In this document: positions 17,520 to 25,599 of the stretch, piece after piece
Numbering within the stretch: the stretch's first letter is position 1
How the letters are laid out: each line of letters opens with the position of its first letter
NCBI GenBank assembly: GCA_002492525.1
Contig: DKZA01000020.1
Coordinates: forward strand, 5,449-46,600
Length of the DNA: 41,152 nt
Source: Lachnospiraceae bacterium UBA7086
GTDB taxonomy: Bacteria; Bacillota; Clostridia; Lachnospirales; Lachnospiraceae
Reading direction: 5' to 3'
Position numbers and translations under genes: made by a program
The notes under the pieces: model-generated
What the model was told of the DNA's origin: nothing
Seen by the model: the letters and a program-made list of their open reading frames with translations, nothing else
Database searches by the model: none

Positions 17520-18305
17520 TTACATAAAATACTTGCACTTTTTCATATAGAACTGCTGCTCTTTTTCAAACAGACCAATCAACTTTTTCAGAGATTTTTC
17601 TTCCCTATACTCTTTTAAAGCCTCCAGATACTCATTTCTATTCACATCTTCAATCACAACCGGTACAATTCCATTCTTCAAACATTCCCGAAAAAGAATT
17701 AGTCTGCCTGTTCTACCGTTTCCATCTTGAAAAGGATGTATACTCTCGTATCTGGCATGAAACTCAGCCAGTACAAAAATATTTTTATCCTGTTTATTAT
17801 ACCAATCCAAAAGCAAGTACATTTCCTGGGCTACATTTTCTGGTCTTACAGTCTGATACATGCCAATCATATTAGGACGTTGCTTATAATCACCAATGGC
17901 ATATCCATTCGCACGATCTTCAAACACCCCGGACTTCAACTCATAATGTAATTGCTTTATAACCTCCTGCGATAACAACTCATCCAATGTATCCAACATC
18001 TTATTGAACATGAGAAAATGTCCGTTCATTTCCTCAACATCCTTTGCTCTATAATAATCATCTGATTTGGGCAATGTCCCATTATCAAACAGGGAAGCCG
18101 TTTGCTCCTCAGTAAGTGTACTCCCTTCAATCTTGTTTGAGTTATAGGCAAGTAAACGCTGCGTATAAGCATACACACCAGACCTATCAAACTTCTCTCT
18201 TTCTATTTTAAATCTTTCCAGAAGGAAATCTAAAAATTCTTTTTCTTTATCCATATCAATCGCTGCGTACCTTTCCTGATTGAAACCATCAGACTGAGAT
18301 TTCAT
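17520..18305 (-). CDS. Fic-family protein (AMP transferase type), copy 2
   Basis: A 261-aa class II Fic protein. Catalytic motif HPFQDGNGRTGR (190-201) is intact, and the inhibitory motif SNKIEG lies at about 56-61. An N-terminal helical extension of about 25 residues is absent from the other Fic protein in the window. Predicted to AMPylate an unknown target and to be self-inhibited. It is not preceded by the repeated promoter element, so it is probably a passenger rather than a regulon member. Its terminator is at 17421-17449. Confidence 0.9.
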   Translation of the reverse strand: MKSQSDGFNQERYAAIDMDKEKEFLDFLLERFKIEREKFDRSGVYAYTQRLLAYNSNKIEGSTLTEEQTASLFDNGTLPKSDDYYRAKDVEEMNGHFLMFNKMLDTLDELLSQEVIKQLHYELKSGVFEDRANGYAIGDYKQRPNMIGMYQTVRPENVAQEMYLLLDWYNKQDKNIFVLAEFHARYESIHPFQDGNGRTGRLILFRECLKNGIVPVVIEDVNRNEYLEALKEYREEKSLKKLIGLFEKEQQFYMKKCKYFM

Positions 18306-18341
18306 ATATCATCATATACTCAATTACAATTTGGATTGCTT

Positions 18342-18617
18342 TTAGACACTATTATACCATACACTTCTCTGCCAAGCCAATTGGCTTATTAGCAACAATG
18401 TATTCTCATAATCATATTGAGGCGAAGTACTGATATCATATTCCAATATCTCGTGCTTCTTCTCTGTTTCTTCAAACTCACAAAAAGTCATCCAATGAAG
18501 TTTAGAAACTGATTCCGATTCTACATTTCCCTCCGGCCCCAAAAACATTTAACTAACAACTAATCCATAATAATCATTCTGTCTGTCCTGCAATACCCAC
18601 AGGAATTCTTTTTTCAT
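18342..18617 (-). pseudogene. Broken fragment of the DISTSPRYDYENT/DFNDDG lipoprotein family
   Basis: The frame starts at an ATG (18617) that overlaps the stop of the upstream gene as ATGA (MKKEFLWVLQDRQNDYYGL). It hits an in-frame TAA after 22 codons and then resumes in the same frame with EFEETEKKHEILEYDISTSP. That second part matches the 5959-7278 protein (EFEDIEKEHEILAYDISTSP). The match stops just after DYENT, before the calcium-loop-like part. Nonsense mutation plus truncation make it a pseudogene. Confidence 0.75.
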
Positions 18618-19741
18618 GGTTCTTCCACGGTCAAAAGTGGGATATATTTCTCAAAGCTTTCCTTTTCAAGCCATATGAATGAACGTTCTTCCGGAAGTCT
18701 GTCCCAATAGATATAAGCCGTTTTTCCTGTCTCTATCTCCATGACATAAATGCCCGGCGGCGGCAGCTGATATTCTTCTTCCAGTTCCATGCAGACCACA
18801 TTGTCATAATCAACCCCTGAATATGCCAGATACTTCCCATCCGGACTAAAACTCGGTGAATACAGATATTCCCCCAGATATGTCACTTTGCCCGACGGAT
18901 AAGTGATTTTAAAAAAGGAAGAAAGCCCTGCCTGGACAAGAATATATCCCTCTTGCACATCGCCCTCAAACTGACGGATATAGACACCCTCATAGGAGTC
19001 ATCCTCTTCTAAGTCGTCCCGTATCTTCCTGATTTCCTCCTGTATCCCCTGCAAAGAGAACCGCCACTGTTCTGTGCCGTCCTCTATTTTTCTTATGGCT
19101 AAATACTGAAAATAATCGTCTGCTCCTACAATCAGATCTCCTGTGACATTCATCATCATGAGGGGAAAATAATCATCACTTTCATTCCTTTTTATTTCTG
19201 ATAATCTCTCATAACACTGCTCTTCCATCTCCTTATAGGCATCTTTATCTTTCACGATTACAATCGGGTCAACTACGCCTCCCTCCTCAACCACCTTTTT
19301 TATCTCTTCTTTTTCATAAAATAAAGTTTGTGTGCTCTGCGTTTGATGTTCATTCCATTCTAGTGCTATGCTCCACTTACAGTCAGGCGATATATAGAAA
19401 ATAAAAGGTTCCCCGTCATCTCCTTTCCCTGTCTCTTCCTTCTCAAAGGGAAGTTTCACTATAAACTTCCGGTATAACTCCCTGGCCTCTTCAAACGTTT
19501 TTGTATTACTGTTCAAAACAACCGACGCATATTCAGTGGGCCCGACATCTGAACTTATCTCTGTATAACAGAACAAATAGTAATCCATATCTATAAGCTC
19601 ATCCATAGTACAATAGTTTTGGGAAAGCACATAATCCATCTTTGCCTCTTCTATTCTTTCTTCCGCATTATCCTTTCCGGAAATAACCACACATGCAATG
19701 TACACTATAAGCAGTGTTTTGGAAATGCTTTGCCTGATCAT
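18614..19741 (-). CDS. Secreted protein with WD40/TolB-like propeller segment
   Basis: A 375-aa protein with N-terminal signal sequence MIRQSISKTLLIVYIACVV. Residues about 30-125 form a domain (YVLSQNYCTMDELIDMDYYL, ISPDCKWSIALEW). Residues about 200-375 contain TolB-like blades: YLYSPSFSPDGKYLAYSGVD and PPPGIYVMEIETGKTAYIYW. GGAGGAAAGATA precedes the ATG. Two broken paralogues exist: its 3' part at 24613-24970 and its 5' part at 26135-26576. Its first 18 residues recur on the unrelated 32891-33496 protein. The upstream promoter (19797-19817) has kept only half of the repeat. Confidence 0.75.
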   Translation of the reverse strand: MIRQSISKTLLIVYIACVVISGKDNAEERIEEAKMDYVLSQNYCTMDELIDMDYYLFCYTEISSDVGPTEYASVVLNSNTKTFEEARELYRKFIVKLPFEKEETGKGDDGEPFIFYISPDCKWSIALEWNEHQTQSTQTLFYEKEEIKKVVEEGGVVDPIVIVKDKDAYKEMEEQCYERLSEIKRNESDDYFPLMMMNVTGDLIVGADDYFQYLAIRKIEDGTEQWRFSLQGIQEEIRKIRDDLEEDDSYEGVYIRQFEGDVQEGYILVQAGLSSFFKITYPSGKVTYLGEYLYSPSFSPDGKYLAYSGVDYDNVVCMELEEEYQLPPPGIYVMEIETGKTAYIYWDRLPEERSFIWLEKESFEKYIPLLTVEEP

Positions 19742-19796
19742 TATCTTTCCTCCGTGACTTTATTTTCCTCATGACCACCCGTACTTTCCAAATTAT

Positions 19797-19817
19797 ATTA
19801 TAAAAAACAATGCATCA
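19797..19817 (-). promoter_or_regulatory. Repeated promoter element, copy 4 (half site)
   Basis: Only the proximal TGATGCA remains and the gap to TATAAT (19797-19802) is one base shorter than in the other copies. The distal repeat is replaced by the end of the 19825-20538 gene. Activation is probably weaker or lost. Confidence 0.6.
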
Positions 19818-19824
19818 TCTTGTC

Positions 19825-20538
19825 CTACCATACCAGATTCCCTTCTTCCCTGATCCGCTCCATATCCACATATACAAAATCATTTTCCTGTGCGTAACCC
19901 TGCGCAAATCCGCTCTCTCCATACACCAGGCTCAGCGCGTCACATCCTGCAAACGTATCCTCCGCAATCTGCGTCACCGCAGGCTGTATTGTAATCTGTC
20001 TCAACCCCGTATCTCCCTGGCATGTCATGGATTCTATCCTGCTTACCGCTTCCGGAAATACAATCTCTTCCAACAACGGACATTCTGCCATGGCACGTTC
20101 CCCGATCCGCTCTACTGTCTCTGTGATATAGATATCCTGTAGTTCCTTACATCCCGCAAATGCTTCCTCTCCGATTTCCAGGGTTCCCGGCGGGAGATAG
20201 ATCCGCTGTACTGTTTCATTTTCCTTAAATGCCGCCGTTCCAATGACTGTCACCGCTTTATCTTCCATATAAGCTGGTATAAAAAGAGTGGTTTCACTGC
20301 CCTCATAAGCAGTAACTTCCGCAGTGTCATCTGTCAATATCTTATAGCGGTATTCGCCGCACTGTCTGTCCTCGGAAGGAGACGCTGTCTCCGATGCTCC
20401 GTCCTCCGCACCGGTCACCGTCTCAATCTCTGTTGTGATATCATCCCTGCCCTGCTCTGCGACTGCAATTCCTATGATGGCAATAAGCGCTATAACAAGA
20501 ATACCTGTATCTCTTAACCATTTCCTACGCTCTTTCAT
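19825..20538 (-). CDS. Short BspA-like LRR protein with N-terminal anchor
   Basis: A 237-aa protein from MKERRKW, an ATG 14 bp after the previous stop codon with GAGGAAG upstream. A transmembrane anchor spans about 8-28 (GILVIALIAIIGIAVA). A Ser/Thr/Glu linker runs to about 60, then LRR_5 repeats: AAFKENETVQRIYLPPGTLE, EEAFAGCKELQDIYI, RAMAECPLLEEIVF, DTFAGCDALSLVY. It is the third gene of an operon starting at 22596. The matching third gene in the sister operon is a pseudogene at 11310-11468. Confidence 0.8.
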   Translation of the reverse strand: MKERRKWLRDTGILVIALIAIIGIAVAEQGRDDITTEIETVTGAEDGASETASPSEDRQCGEYRYKILTDDTAEVTAYEGSETTLFIPAYMEDKAVTVIGTAAFKENETVQRIYLPPGTLEIGEEAFAGCKELQDIYITETVERIGERAMAECPLLEEIVFPEAVSRIESMTCQGDTGLRQITIQPAVTQIAEDTFAGCDALSLVYGESGFAQGYAQENDFVYVDMERIREEGNLVW

Positions 20539-20551
20539 ACCTGTTTCTTCC

Positions 20552-21925
20552 TCATGGCATTTCGTCCCCACTTTCTACTTCGATAAATTCATACCCGCTC
20601 TGGACTGCCAGTTCTTCCGCCCTGCTGCCTTTCTGTCCGTATACCGTGATGGATCCATCCCCATATTTCTCCCTGAGAGAAAAAATCCCGTTATCTATCT
20701 CTACTGCCCCTGCCGGAATATAGACCCTCTCCAGCTTCCCGGCATATGCCAGACTTCCACGAATCCTGACTGCGCTTTCCGGAAACTGTATACGCTTTAT
20801 CCGTGTATCCGCATAACCGCATCCAATCTCCTGAATCCCTTCTTTATAGACAACTTCCGTCAGGTTTTCACACCAATCAAATACATTCTCTCCTACTTTC
20901 TCCACCGTTCCCGGTATGATAATCCGACGTAAATCCCCACACCCGGCAAAAGCGTTATCATATATCCTCCGCACAGAACCCGGAACACAGATTGTTTCCA
21001 TTCCATCAATATTAGAAAGCGCTCCGGGACCGATAACCTCTATCCCCTCTGACAATACAAGTTCAGACACTTCTCCATACCCGAGAAATCCAATCGGGAT
21101 ATATTTTACACCTCCGGGAATCTCTATTCGCTTTACCCTGATACCTTCCAGACTTTGCCCCCTGATTTCCGTCAATGTATCCGGTAAAATAATCTCTTCA
21201 TACACCGTCTGTCTGGAAACATCATCTATCAGAAGTCTCGGCCCTTCTTCATTAGCCAACCTTGTCACACCGTAAGGAATATTGAGTACTTGATTTATAT
21301 TTTCATTGATTGCCACCAGACAATCCCCTCTGATTTGGCACAATTCATCCCTTTCTTCCTGCCATGGCGTCCCTTCAAAAACGCTGGAATCAATATTCGC
21401 ATACTTCGGCAGGCGCATATATTGCAAATGGCTGCAACAATCAAATGCCTCTTTGCCAATAGACATTATGCTGCCTGGCAAAAACACATCCCCTCGGCTT
21501 ACTATTCTACCTGTAAACAGATTATCCCTAAAAGCACCTTCTCCAATCGCCTGAAGCCCCTCCCCAAGACTTGGTGTATCCATATGCCTACATCCTGCAA
21601 AAGCATAGGCGCCGATATACCGCACGCCCTCTTCTATCCGCAGGCAATGAATATCCTGCCGGTATGCAAAAGCCCGATTAGCAATGCCGACGACGCGATA
21701 GCCATCAATGACGTTGGGAATCTCAAGATAGCCATTATTACCATTAAAATAACTGCTACCAGTTTCTCCGCCAGTAATCACTGTCTCCCCATTATCATTG
21801 ATTTCATAAGTAAGATGTTGCTCCTTGTCCGGATGTATCTCTTCAGCAAAACCAATCATCCTTCCTCCACTAAGCAACAGACACAAAAAGCAGGCTGCCA
21901 AAATAAAATTCCTTTTTCTCTTCAT
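20552..21925 (-). CDS. BspA-type LRR_5 secreted protein, copy 2
   Basis: A 457-aa close paralogue of 11482-12837, with the same repeat order and most of the sequence shared. The signal peptide is MKRKRNFILAACFLCLLL, ending near GFAEE. Compared with the first copy it carries a small insertion after VITGG (a GSSYFNGNNGYL stretch). A GTG at 21976 overlaps the upstream stop (GTGA) and would add 17 residues before the signal peptide. I prefer the ATG at 21925, with AAAGGG upstream, but coupling through the GTG is possible. Confidence 0.85.
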   Translation of the reverse strand: MKRKRNFILAACFLCLLLSGGRMIGFAEEIHPDKEQHLTYEINDNGETVITGGETGSSYFNGNNGYLEIPNVIDGYRVVGIANRAFAYRQDIHCLRIEEGVRYIGAYAFAGCRHMDTPSLGEGLQAIGEGAFRDNLFTGRIVSRGDVFLPGSIMSIGKEAFDCCSHLQYMRLPKYANIDSSVFEGTPWQEERDELCQIRGDCLVAINENINQVLNIPYGVTRLANEEGPRLLIDDVSRQTVYEEIILPDTLTEIRGQSLEGIRVKRIEIPGGVKYIPIGFLGYGEVSELVLSEGIEVIGPGALSNIDGMETICVPGSVRRIYDNAFAGCGDLRRIIIPGTVEKVGENVFDWCENLTEVVYKEGIQEIGCGYADTRIKRIQFPESAVRIRGSLAYAGKLERVYIPAGAVEIDNGIFSLREKYGDGSITVYGQKGSRAEELAVQSGYEFIEVESGDEMP

Positions 21926-21972
21926 AACTTCTATACCCTTTGTAAAAACATCAAATACCAATGAAACTTTTA

Positions 21973-22596
21973 TCACTTCTCCAATTTAGGATACCACTCT
22001 GAATTTCTCCATTCATCCAGATAAAATACGCAATAATCGCTGTCCATCAAGGGTATGAAATCATACCATAGAACCTCATCAAAATCTTCACGGACATAAA
22101 AATATGCCCAGTTCACACAATGGTCGTCCCAACTTTCCCCTACATAAACACAATAATATTTCCCCAGATATTCTGTCTTCGCATAATCCCTATATATATC
22201 CTCCGGAACATAATCACCTCCCATCCTCTCCATCATATGTGCTTTCCCCTCTGACACCTCTACTACATAATCATTCCATTCATCAAATATCTCCGGCACC
22301 TGCTCATTAAGACATCTTGTTATTTGAGCAAATTCTTCTTCTGTCATATCGGGCTCCGTTTTCTGAATTTCCTGTTCCTCCTGCACATCATCCACTATAC
22401 TTTTCTCCTCTGCTTGTACTGCTTCCGCATCATCCTCCGCACTTTTCTCGTCCGCTCGTATTGCTTCCGCATCATCCTCCATCAGCTCTTCCAATCGCTC
22501 TTTTGGAACATCCACGGCATGGGAAAATCGGAAATCAGAATCCTCTGTTCCACAGGCTGTACAAAGGATAACCAGCATCATAACAATTAAAATCAT
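21973..22596 (-). CDS. Small lipoprotein of unknown function, copy 2
   Basis: A 207-aa paralogue of 12886-13449 with nearly identical C-terminal domain (from DEWNDYVVE to the end). It has a shorter leader (MILIVMMLVILCTAC), missing the cytoplasmic lead of copy 1. The linker is longer because a 14-residue unit is repeated in tandem (EDDAEAIRADEKSA, EDDAEAVQAEEKSI). AAGGAGGAAAAGCAATC precedes the ATG. It is first in the three-gene operon under promoter copy 5. Confidence 0.8.
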   Translation of the reverse strand: MILIVMMLVILCTACGTEDSDFRFSHAVDVPKERLEELMEDDAEAIRADEKSAEDDAEAVQAEEKSIVDDVQEEQEIQKTEPDMTEEEFAQITRCLNEQVPEIFDEWNDYVVEVSEGKAHMMERMGGDYVPEDIYRDYAKTEYLGKYYCVYVGESWDDHCVNWAYFYVREDFDEVLWYDFIPLMDSDYCVFYLDEWRNSEWYPKLEK

Positions 22597-22647
22597 GGAT
22601 TGCTTTTCCTCCTTGATAAAAAATGACCACCGATACTTTCTGATTTC

Positions 22648-22684
22648 ATTATAAAAAAACAATGCATCATTTCTGCATCATTTT
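22648..22684 (-). promoter_or_regulatory. Repeated promoter element, copy 5
   Basis: Tandem TGATGCA repeat, conserved gap and TATAAT (22648-22653). The leader carries GAAAGTATCGGTGGTCAT, almost identical to copy 2. Confidence 0.8.
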
Positions 22685-22695
22685 TCTTTAAAACG

Positions 22696-22728
22696 ACAAA
22701 AACACGGAAAGCATTACCCGTGTTTTGT
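22696..22728 (-). terminator. Terminator upstream of promoter copy 5
   Basis: The strong stem ACAAAAACACGG ... CCGTGTTTTGT is followed on the minus strand by TTTTTGTCG. It ends the transcript of the 22874-23752 gene about 150 bp after its stop codon. Confidence 0.75.
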
Positions 22729-22748
22729 CATTAACTTCATATATCATA

Positions 22749-22826
22749 AGAATATCAGTCTATATCACTACTCTTCATCAAACCGGAACGTATTATCAAT
22801 TATTCTACGCTTCAGTTTTCACCTCT
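22749..22826 (-). pseudogene. Relic of the 3' end of a 33704-34432-like gene
   Basis: About 55 bp (AACCGGAACGTATTATCAAT and flanks) closely match 33750-33810, which codes the FRFEEESY and IDNTFR region near the end of the 33704-34432 protein. No open frame remains. It marks a former gene between the 22874 gene and promoter copy 5. Confidence 0.5.
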
Positions 22827-22873
22827 TCTTTTCTGGCATATCCTTATCCTCTACATTTTTGCGATTTTATTTT

Positions 22874-23752
22874 TCACATATTTTTTTCTAAAATATTGCT
22901 GATTCCTTTGTCAAAGTCCTTCAGCATTTTCCTTTTGGCATTGCCTACATTTGTTTTTACGTTTTGTAAGTAACCATACATAGAAAAACCATCCCTAAAC
23001 TTTGGCCAGTAGCGGGGTGGATTTTCTATTTCGTGAAACATATTATAGGGATTCCCGTAATCCGCTTCCTGTTCTTCTTTGATATGACTGCCAAACTCCA
23101 CATGCATATTTTTAGCACCATTGCCATGCATATAATAGGTAATGCCTTGTTCTTTCTCCCATACAATCAGCATATACTCCTTAGAGCCATAAAAATAATC
23201 ATTATAATAACGGAATATCCTTTTATCTCCATCCACTTCCACATACGCATGATAACCGTTATCATCGGTAATGTCTTCCGTTGCGTTTTCACAACAGACT
23301 ATCATACATTGCTCCAAAAAGTTGGCCTCACTGCTCTTTATCTGCTCAATGATTCTGTTGTTATTTGCATCCGTATAACCATCCTTCTCGGCAGATAAGT
23401 AATAAATCATCTCATCCATAACGTAAAAATATCCTATATATTTACGATCCAGTAGTTCGTCATACGGATCTGAAGATACCGGCTGTTCTAATTCTAAGGT
23501 GTATAACGTTCCATTTGGAAAGTTCTCCAATCTTGTAATATACAAGTCAATATCCTGCCATAAATCCGTATAGCTATGCAGGTAAAAGTATCCTTCATAT
23601 GTATGTATTGTTTCTTCTGCCTTATAAAAATACACATTGCGCTGTTCTTCTTTTCTTTGACCGCAGGCTGACAATAAAATACTCTCCGCTAACAGCAAAA
23701 TACATACCTTAATTTTTATAGAGAGAGAACTTGGCTCCCGTTGATTTTGCAT
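22874..23752 (-). CDS. Lipoprotein with tail derived from antisense of a type I toxin locus
   Basis: A 292-aa lipoprotein with canonical lipobox LLSAC (Cys30). Residues about 40-235 are a Tyr-rich extracellular domain (YFYKAEETIHTYEGYFYLHS, YIGYFYVMDEMIYYLS, GYHAYVEVDGDKRIFRYYND). From EIENPPRYWPKF to the stop, about 53 codons are the reverse complement of a degenerate type I toxin/antisense cassette (22876-23033) whose intact relatives are at 26738-27098 and 32532-32894. The native C-terminus has therefore been lost or replaced. GAGGTGGTAT precedes the ATG, which lies 44 bp inside the upstream gene. Confidence 0.7.
   Translation of the reverse strand: MQNQREPSSLSIKIKVCILLLAESILLSACGQRKEEQRNVYFYKAEETIHTYEGYFYLHSYTDLWQDIDLYITRLENFPNGTLYTLELEQPVSSDPYDELLDRKYIGYFYVMDEMIYYLSAEKDGYTDANNNRIIEQIKSSEANFLEQCMIVCCENATEDITDDNGYHAYVEVDGDKRIFRYYNDYFYGSKEYMLIVWEKEQGITYYMHGNGAKNMHVEFGSHIKEEQEADYGNPYNMFHEIENPPRYWPKFRDGFSMYGYLQNVKTNVGNAKRKMLKDFDKGISNILEKNM
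22876..23033 (+). mobile_element. Degenerate third copy of the type I toxin cassette
   Basis: The left part matches the start of the two intact cassettes (CTAAAATATTG). After a deletion of about 145 bp it rejoins at CCTTTTGGCATTGC, with the last 13 toxin codons (LLALPTFVFTFCK and stop at 22973), then the hairpin CCATCCC...GGGGTGG. Promoter and toxin start are gone. One Leu is changed to Pro. Confidence 0.75.
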
Positions 23753-24623
23753 ATACCACCTCTAAATCCGAAAAACTTGTCCCCATCTGTCCCGGGTTAT
23801 ATTCTCCTAAATTTTCGTCTAATACGTCCCCTTCATATCTGACCGTATAGTATCCATATTGTATCTCATCGCCATCATACACATCACACTGAATATGCAT
23901 AATACCATTCTTCCTTATATAATATGAATATTTCAAAAATACCGTATCATTCTTTCTCAATTCCCTGTCAATTTTATCCTTTACAGTCTTTGCATTTTGA
24001 TAGGTCAGATACTCTTCCTCTGGTATCTCAGTCGCCCCATATTCTTTATAGTCACTTCCATCAAAGAAAAGATACGTGTCTTTCCATGTATGGGTATTCA
24101 TTCCAAAATCCGGATCATACATGCCATCATATGCTTCCACATTAAGCACAATATCCCCTTCCTCCGTCATCTTCACATAACCATACGCATCGGAAAGCAG
24201 ACAACAAATCTGCTCATCCCGCAATGCCAGAATGGAGCAGGTTTTCCATGTTCCTAGTAAACGACAGGTATTTAATGCAATATGCGCTTCCTCTCCCAGG
24301 TCCAATATTTCTATAGTACATGTATCCATTGGATTACTGCCCTGATAAATCTGTATACAAGTTTGACCATCACTGCTACAGTACCAGGCGTGGCACAAAT
24401 CCTCATCGTCAAAGTAAGTCCCTATCAGCTCCTGCTTTCCATTGTAATCCATGTCAATATAGAGAGTTTCTTCCATTTCATGCCCTGCATTTACTTCCAG
24501 AATATCCTGTAATGCTGCTTCATTTAACGCTGTGCTTTTCTCATCTGCCCTTGCCGTCCCACAGGCAGTACAGAGAATAGTCAGCAGGATAACGGTTACT
24601 ATTTCCTGGAACTCACATTTCAT
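23709..24623 (-). CDS. Lipoprotein of unknown function
   Basis: A 304-aa lipoprotein with leader MKCEFQEIVTVILLTILCTAC and the shared CTACGT start of the mature protein. Residues about 48-75 resemble a VCBS/EF-loop entry (YIDMDYNGKQELIGTYFDDE), as in secreted proteins that read back stored values. Residues 215-290 are beta-rich (YSYYIRKNGIMHIQCDVYDG). The start lies within the last codons of the pseudogene upstream. GGGAG precedes the ATG. The 44-bp overlap with 22874-23752 suggests translational coupling. Family not recognised. Confidence 0.75.
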   Translation of the reverse strand: MKCEFQEIVTVILLTILCTACGTARADEKSTALNEAALQDILEVNAGHEMEETLYIDMDYNGKQELIGTYFDDEDLCHAWYCSSDGQTCIQIYQGSNPMDTCTIEILDLGEEAHIALNTCRLLGTWKTCSILALRDEQICCLLSDAYGYVKMTEEGDIVLNVEAYDGMYDPDFGMNTHTWKDTYLFFDGSDYKEYGATEIPEEEYLTYQNAKTVKDKIDRELRKNDTVFLKYSYYIRKNGIMHIQCDVYDGDEIQYGYYTVRYEGDVLDENLGEYNPGQMGTSFSDLEVVYAKSTGAKFSLYKN

Positions 24624-24970
24624 GGTCTTTCACTCCCATATATTCCTCAAAGCTTTCTTTTTCAATCCACAAGAAATCTCGGTATTCAAAATAATCCTCT
24701 TCCGGATTCTGAGAAGGATCCCAGTAAATATAAGCTGTTTTTCCTGTCTCTATTTCCCTGATATATATTCCCGGAGGCGGCGTCTGTTCATATTCTATTT
24801 GCTTCATACCAGTTCTGTTATCAAAATCAACACTGGAATATGCCAGATATCGCTGAAAAACCAGTATCCCTTCTGCATATCATCCCGCCTCTTCCATACT
24901 TCTTCCTGTATCCCCTCCAGGTCATAACTCCATCTCTCTGTCCCATCCTCTACTCTCCTGACATTTTTCT
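24613..24970 (-). pseudogene. 3' remnant of an 18614-19741-like gene joined to a promoter
   Basis: Directly after TATAAT (24977-24982) the sequence enters the middle of the gene (RRVEDGTERWSYDLEGIQEE, matching KIEDGTEQWRFSLQGIQEE). It then has an internal deletion with a frame change near 24865. It ends with PPPGIYIREIETGKTAYIYW and an insert relative to the intact gene. Signal peptide and first ~210 codons are absent. Only the last 64 codons are open. Confidence 0.75.
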
Positions 24971-24976
24971 GGTTCC

Positions 24977-25013
24977 ATTATAATAAAACAATGCATCATT
25001 TCTGCATCATTTT
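24977..25013 (-). promoter_or_regulatory. Repeated promoter element, copy 6
   Basis: Tandem TGATGCA repeat, six-base AT spacer and TATAAT (24977-24982). A deletion has brought it next to mid-gene sequence; it now probably drives 23709-24623 and 22874-23752. Confidence 0.75.
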
Positions 25014-25050
25014 CCTTAAATAATCAAAATGTGGTCTATTACCTTATTAT

Positions 25051-25094
25051 TAAAAAGGTGTAAAGCCTTATTAATTCAATAGACTTTACACCTT
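25051..25094 (-). terminator. Terminator downstream of the HEPN/MNT pair
   Basis: A perfect 11-bp stem (AAGGTGTAAAG/CTTTACACCTT, 25055-25094) is followed on the minus strand by TTTTTAATAATAA. It lies about 90 nt past the HEPN stop codon. Confidence 0.75.
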
Positions 25095-25182
25095 GAATTG
25101 TATGATATTCATCTTTTAATTTTGCATATGTATTTACAGCTCCTTCTTCTCTTGCATCAGCCACGACAATCCCTCTACACTC

Positions 25183-25599
25183 TTAACATATATTTCCGTC
25201 ATCTTTAATTTGCGCCACTACATATTCCTCTACCTTATCACAAAAATATTGCGCATTTAATATCTGTTCTTCAACCTCTTTTTTCGATATTACAAAATAG
25301 TCATTGTAATCACTGTCGCTGCGAATATCAAAGGCTTCTGATATAATATCTGACATTGATATATCAAATATTCCTGTTTTTATATATTCTTTACGAAAAT
25401 AAGCCCCCACCGCAGAATGTTTTGAAAAGTCTATAGAACATAACGCTAATACACTTCGCATACAATGAAAAACAGCATAGTAAGAACGATTTGCCGCACC
25501 TTTGTAATCCGATATTTCCATCAATGTTTTTGCTGATATAATACATTGCCTCGCCATCTCTAACCGATATATGGCTAAATCTTTCCTTTCTTTATCCAT
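25183..25599 (-). CDS. HEPN-domain toxin (HepT-like)
   Basis: A 138-aa all-helical HEPN protein. The RNase motif is R38-x6-H45 in NRSYYAVFH. The well-studied HepT toxins have Rx4HxY, whose Tyr is AMPylated by the antitoxin. Here the HxY position is HCM, so the Tyr is missing there, although Y40 and Y41 lie inside the motif. The gene overlaps the nucleotidyltransferase gene by 8 bp, the usual layout of a HepT/MntA pair. Known members cleave RNA or tRNA ends and are silenced by the partner. Confidence 0.85.
   Translation of the reverse strand: MDKERKDLAIYRLEMARQCIISAKTLMEISDYKGAANRSYYAVFHCMRSVLALCSIDFSKHSAVGAYFRKEYIKTGIFDISMSDIISEAFDIRSDSDYNDYFVISKKEVEEQILNAQYFCDKVEEYVVAQIKDDGNIC

Noticed and set aside
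22725..22973. 82-codon plus-strand frame ending FVFTFCK
   Set aside because: Only its last codons belong to a decayed toxin; the rest crosses the terminator and relic sequence and has no ribosome site.
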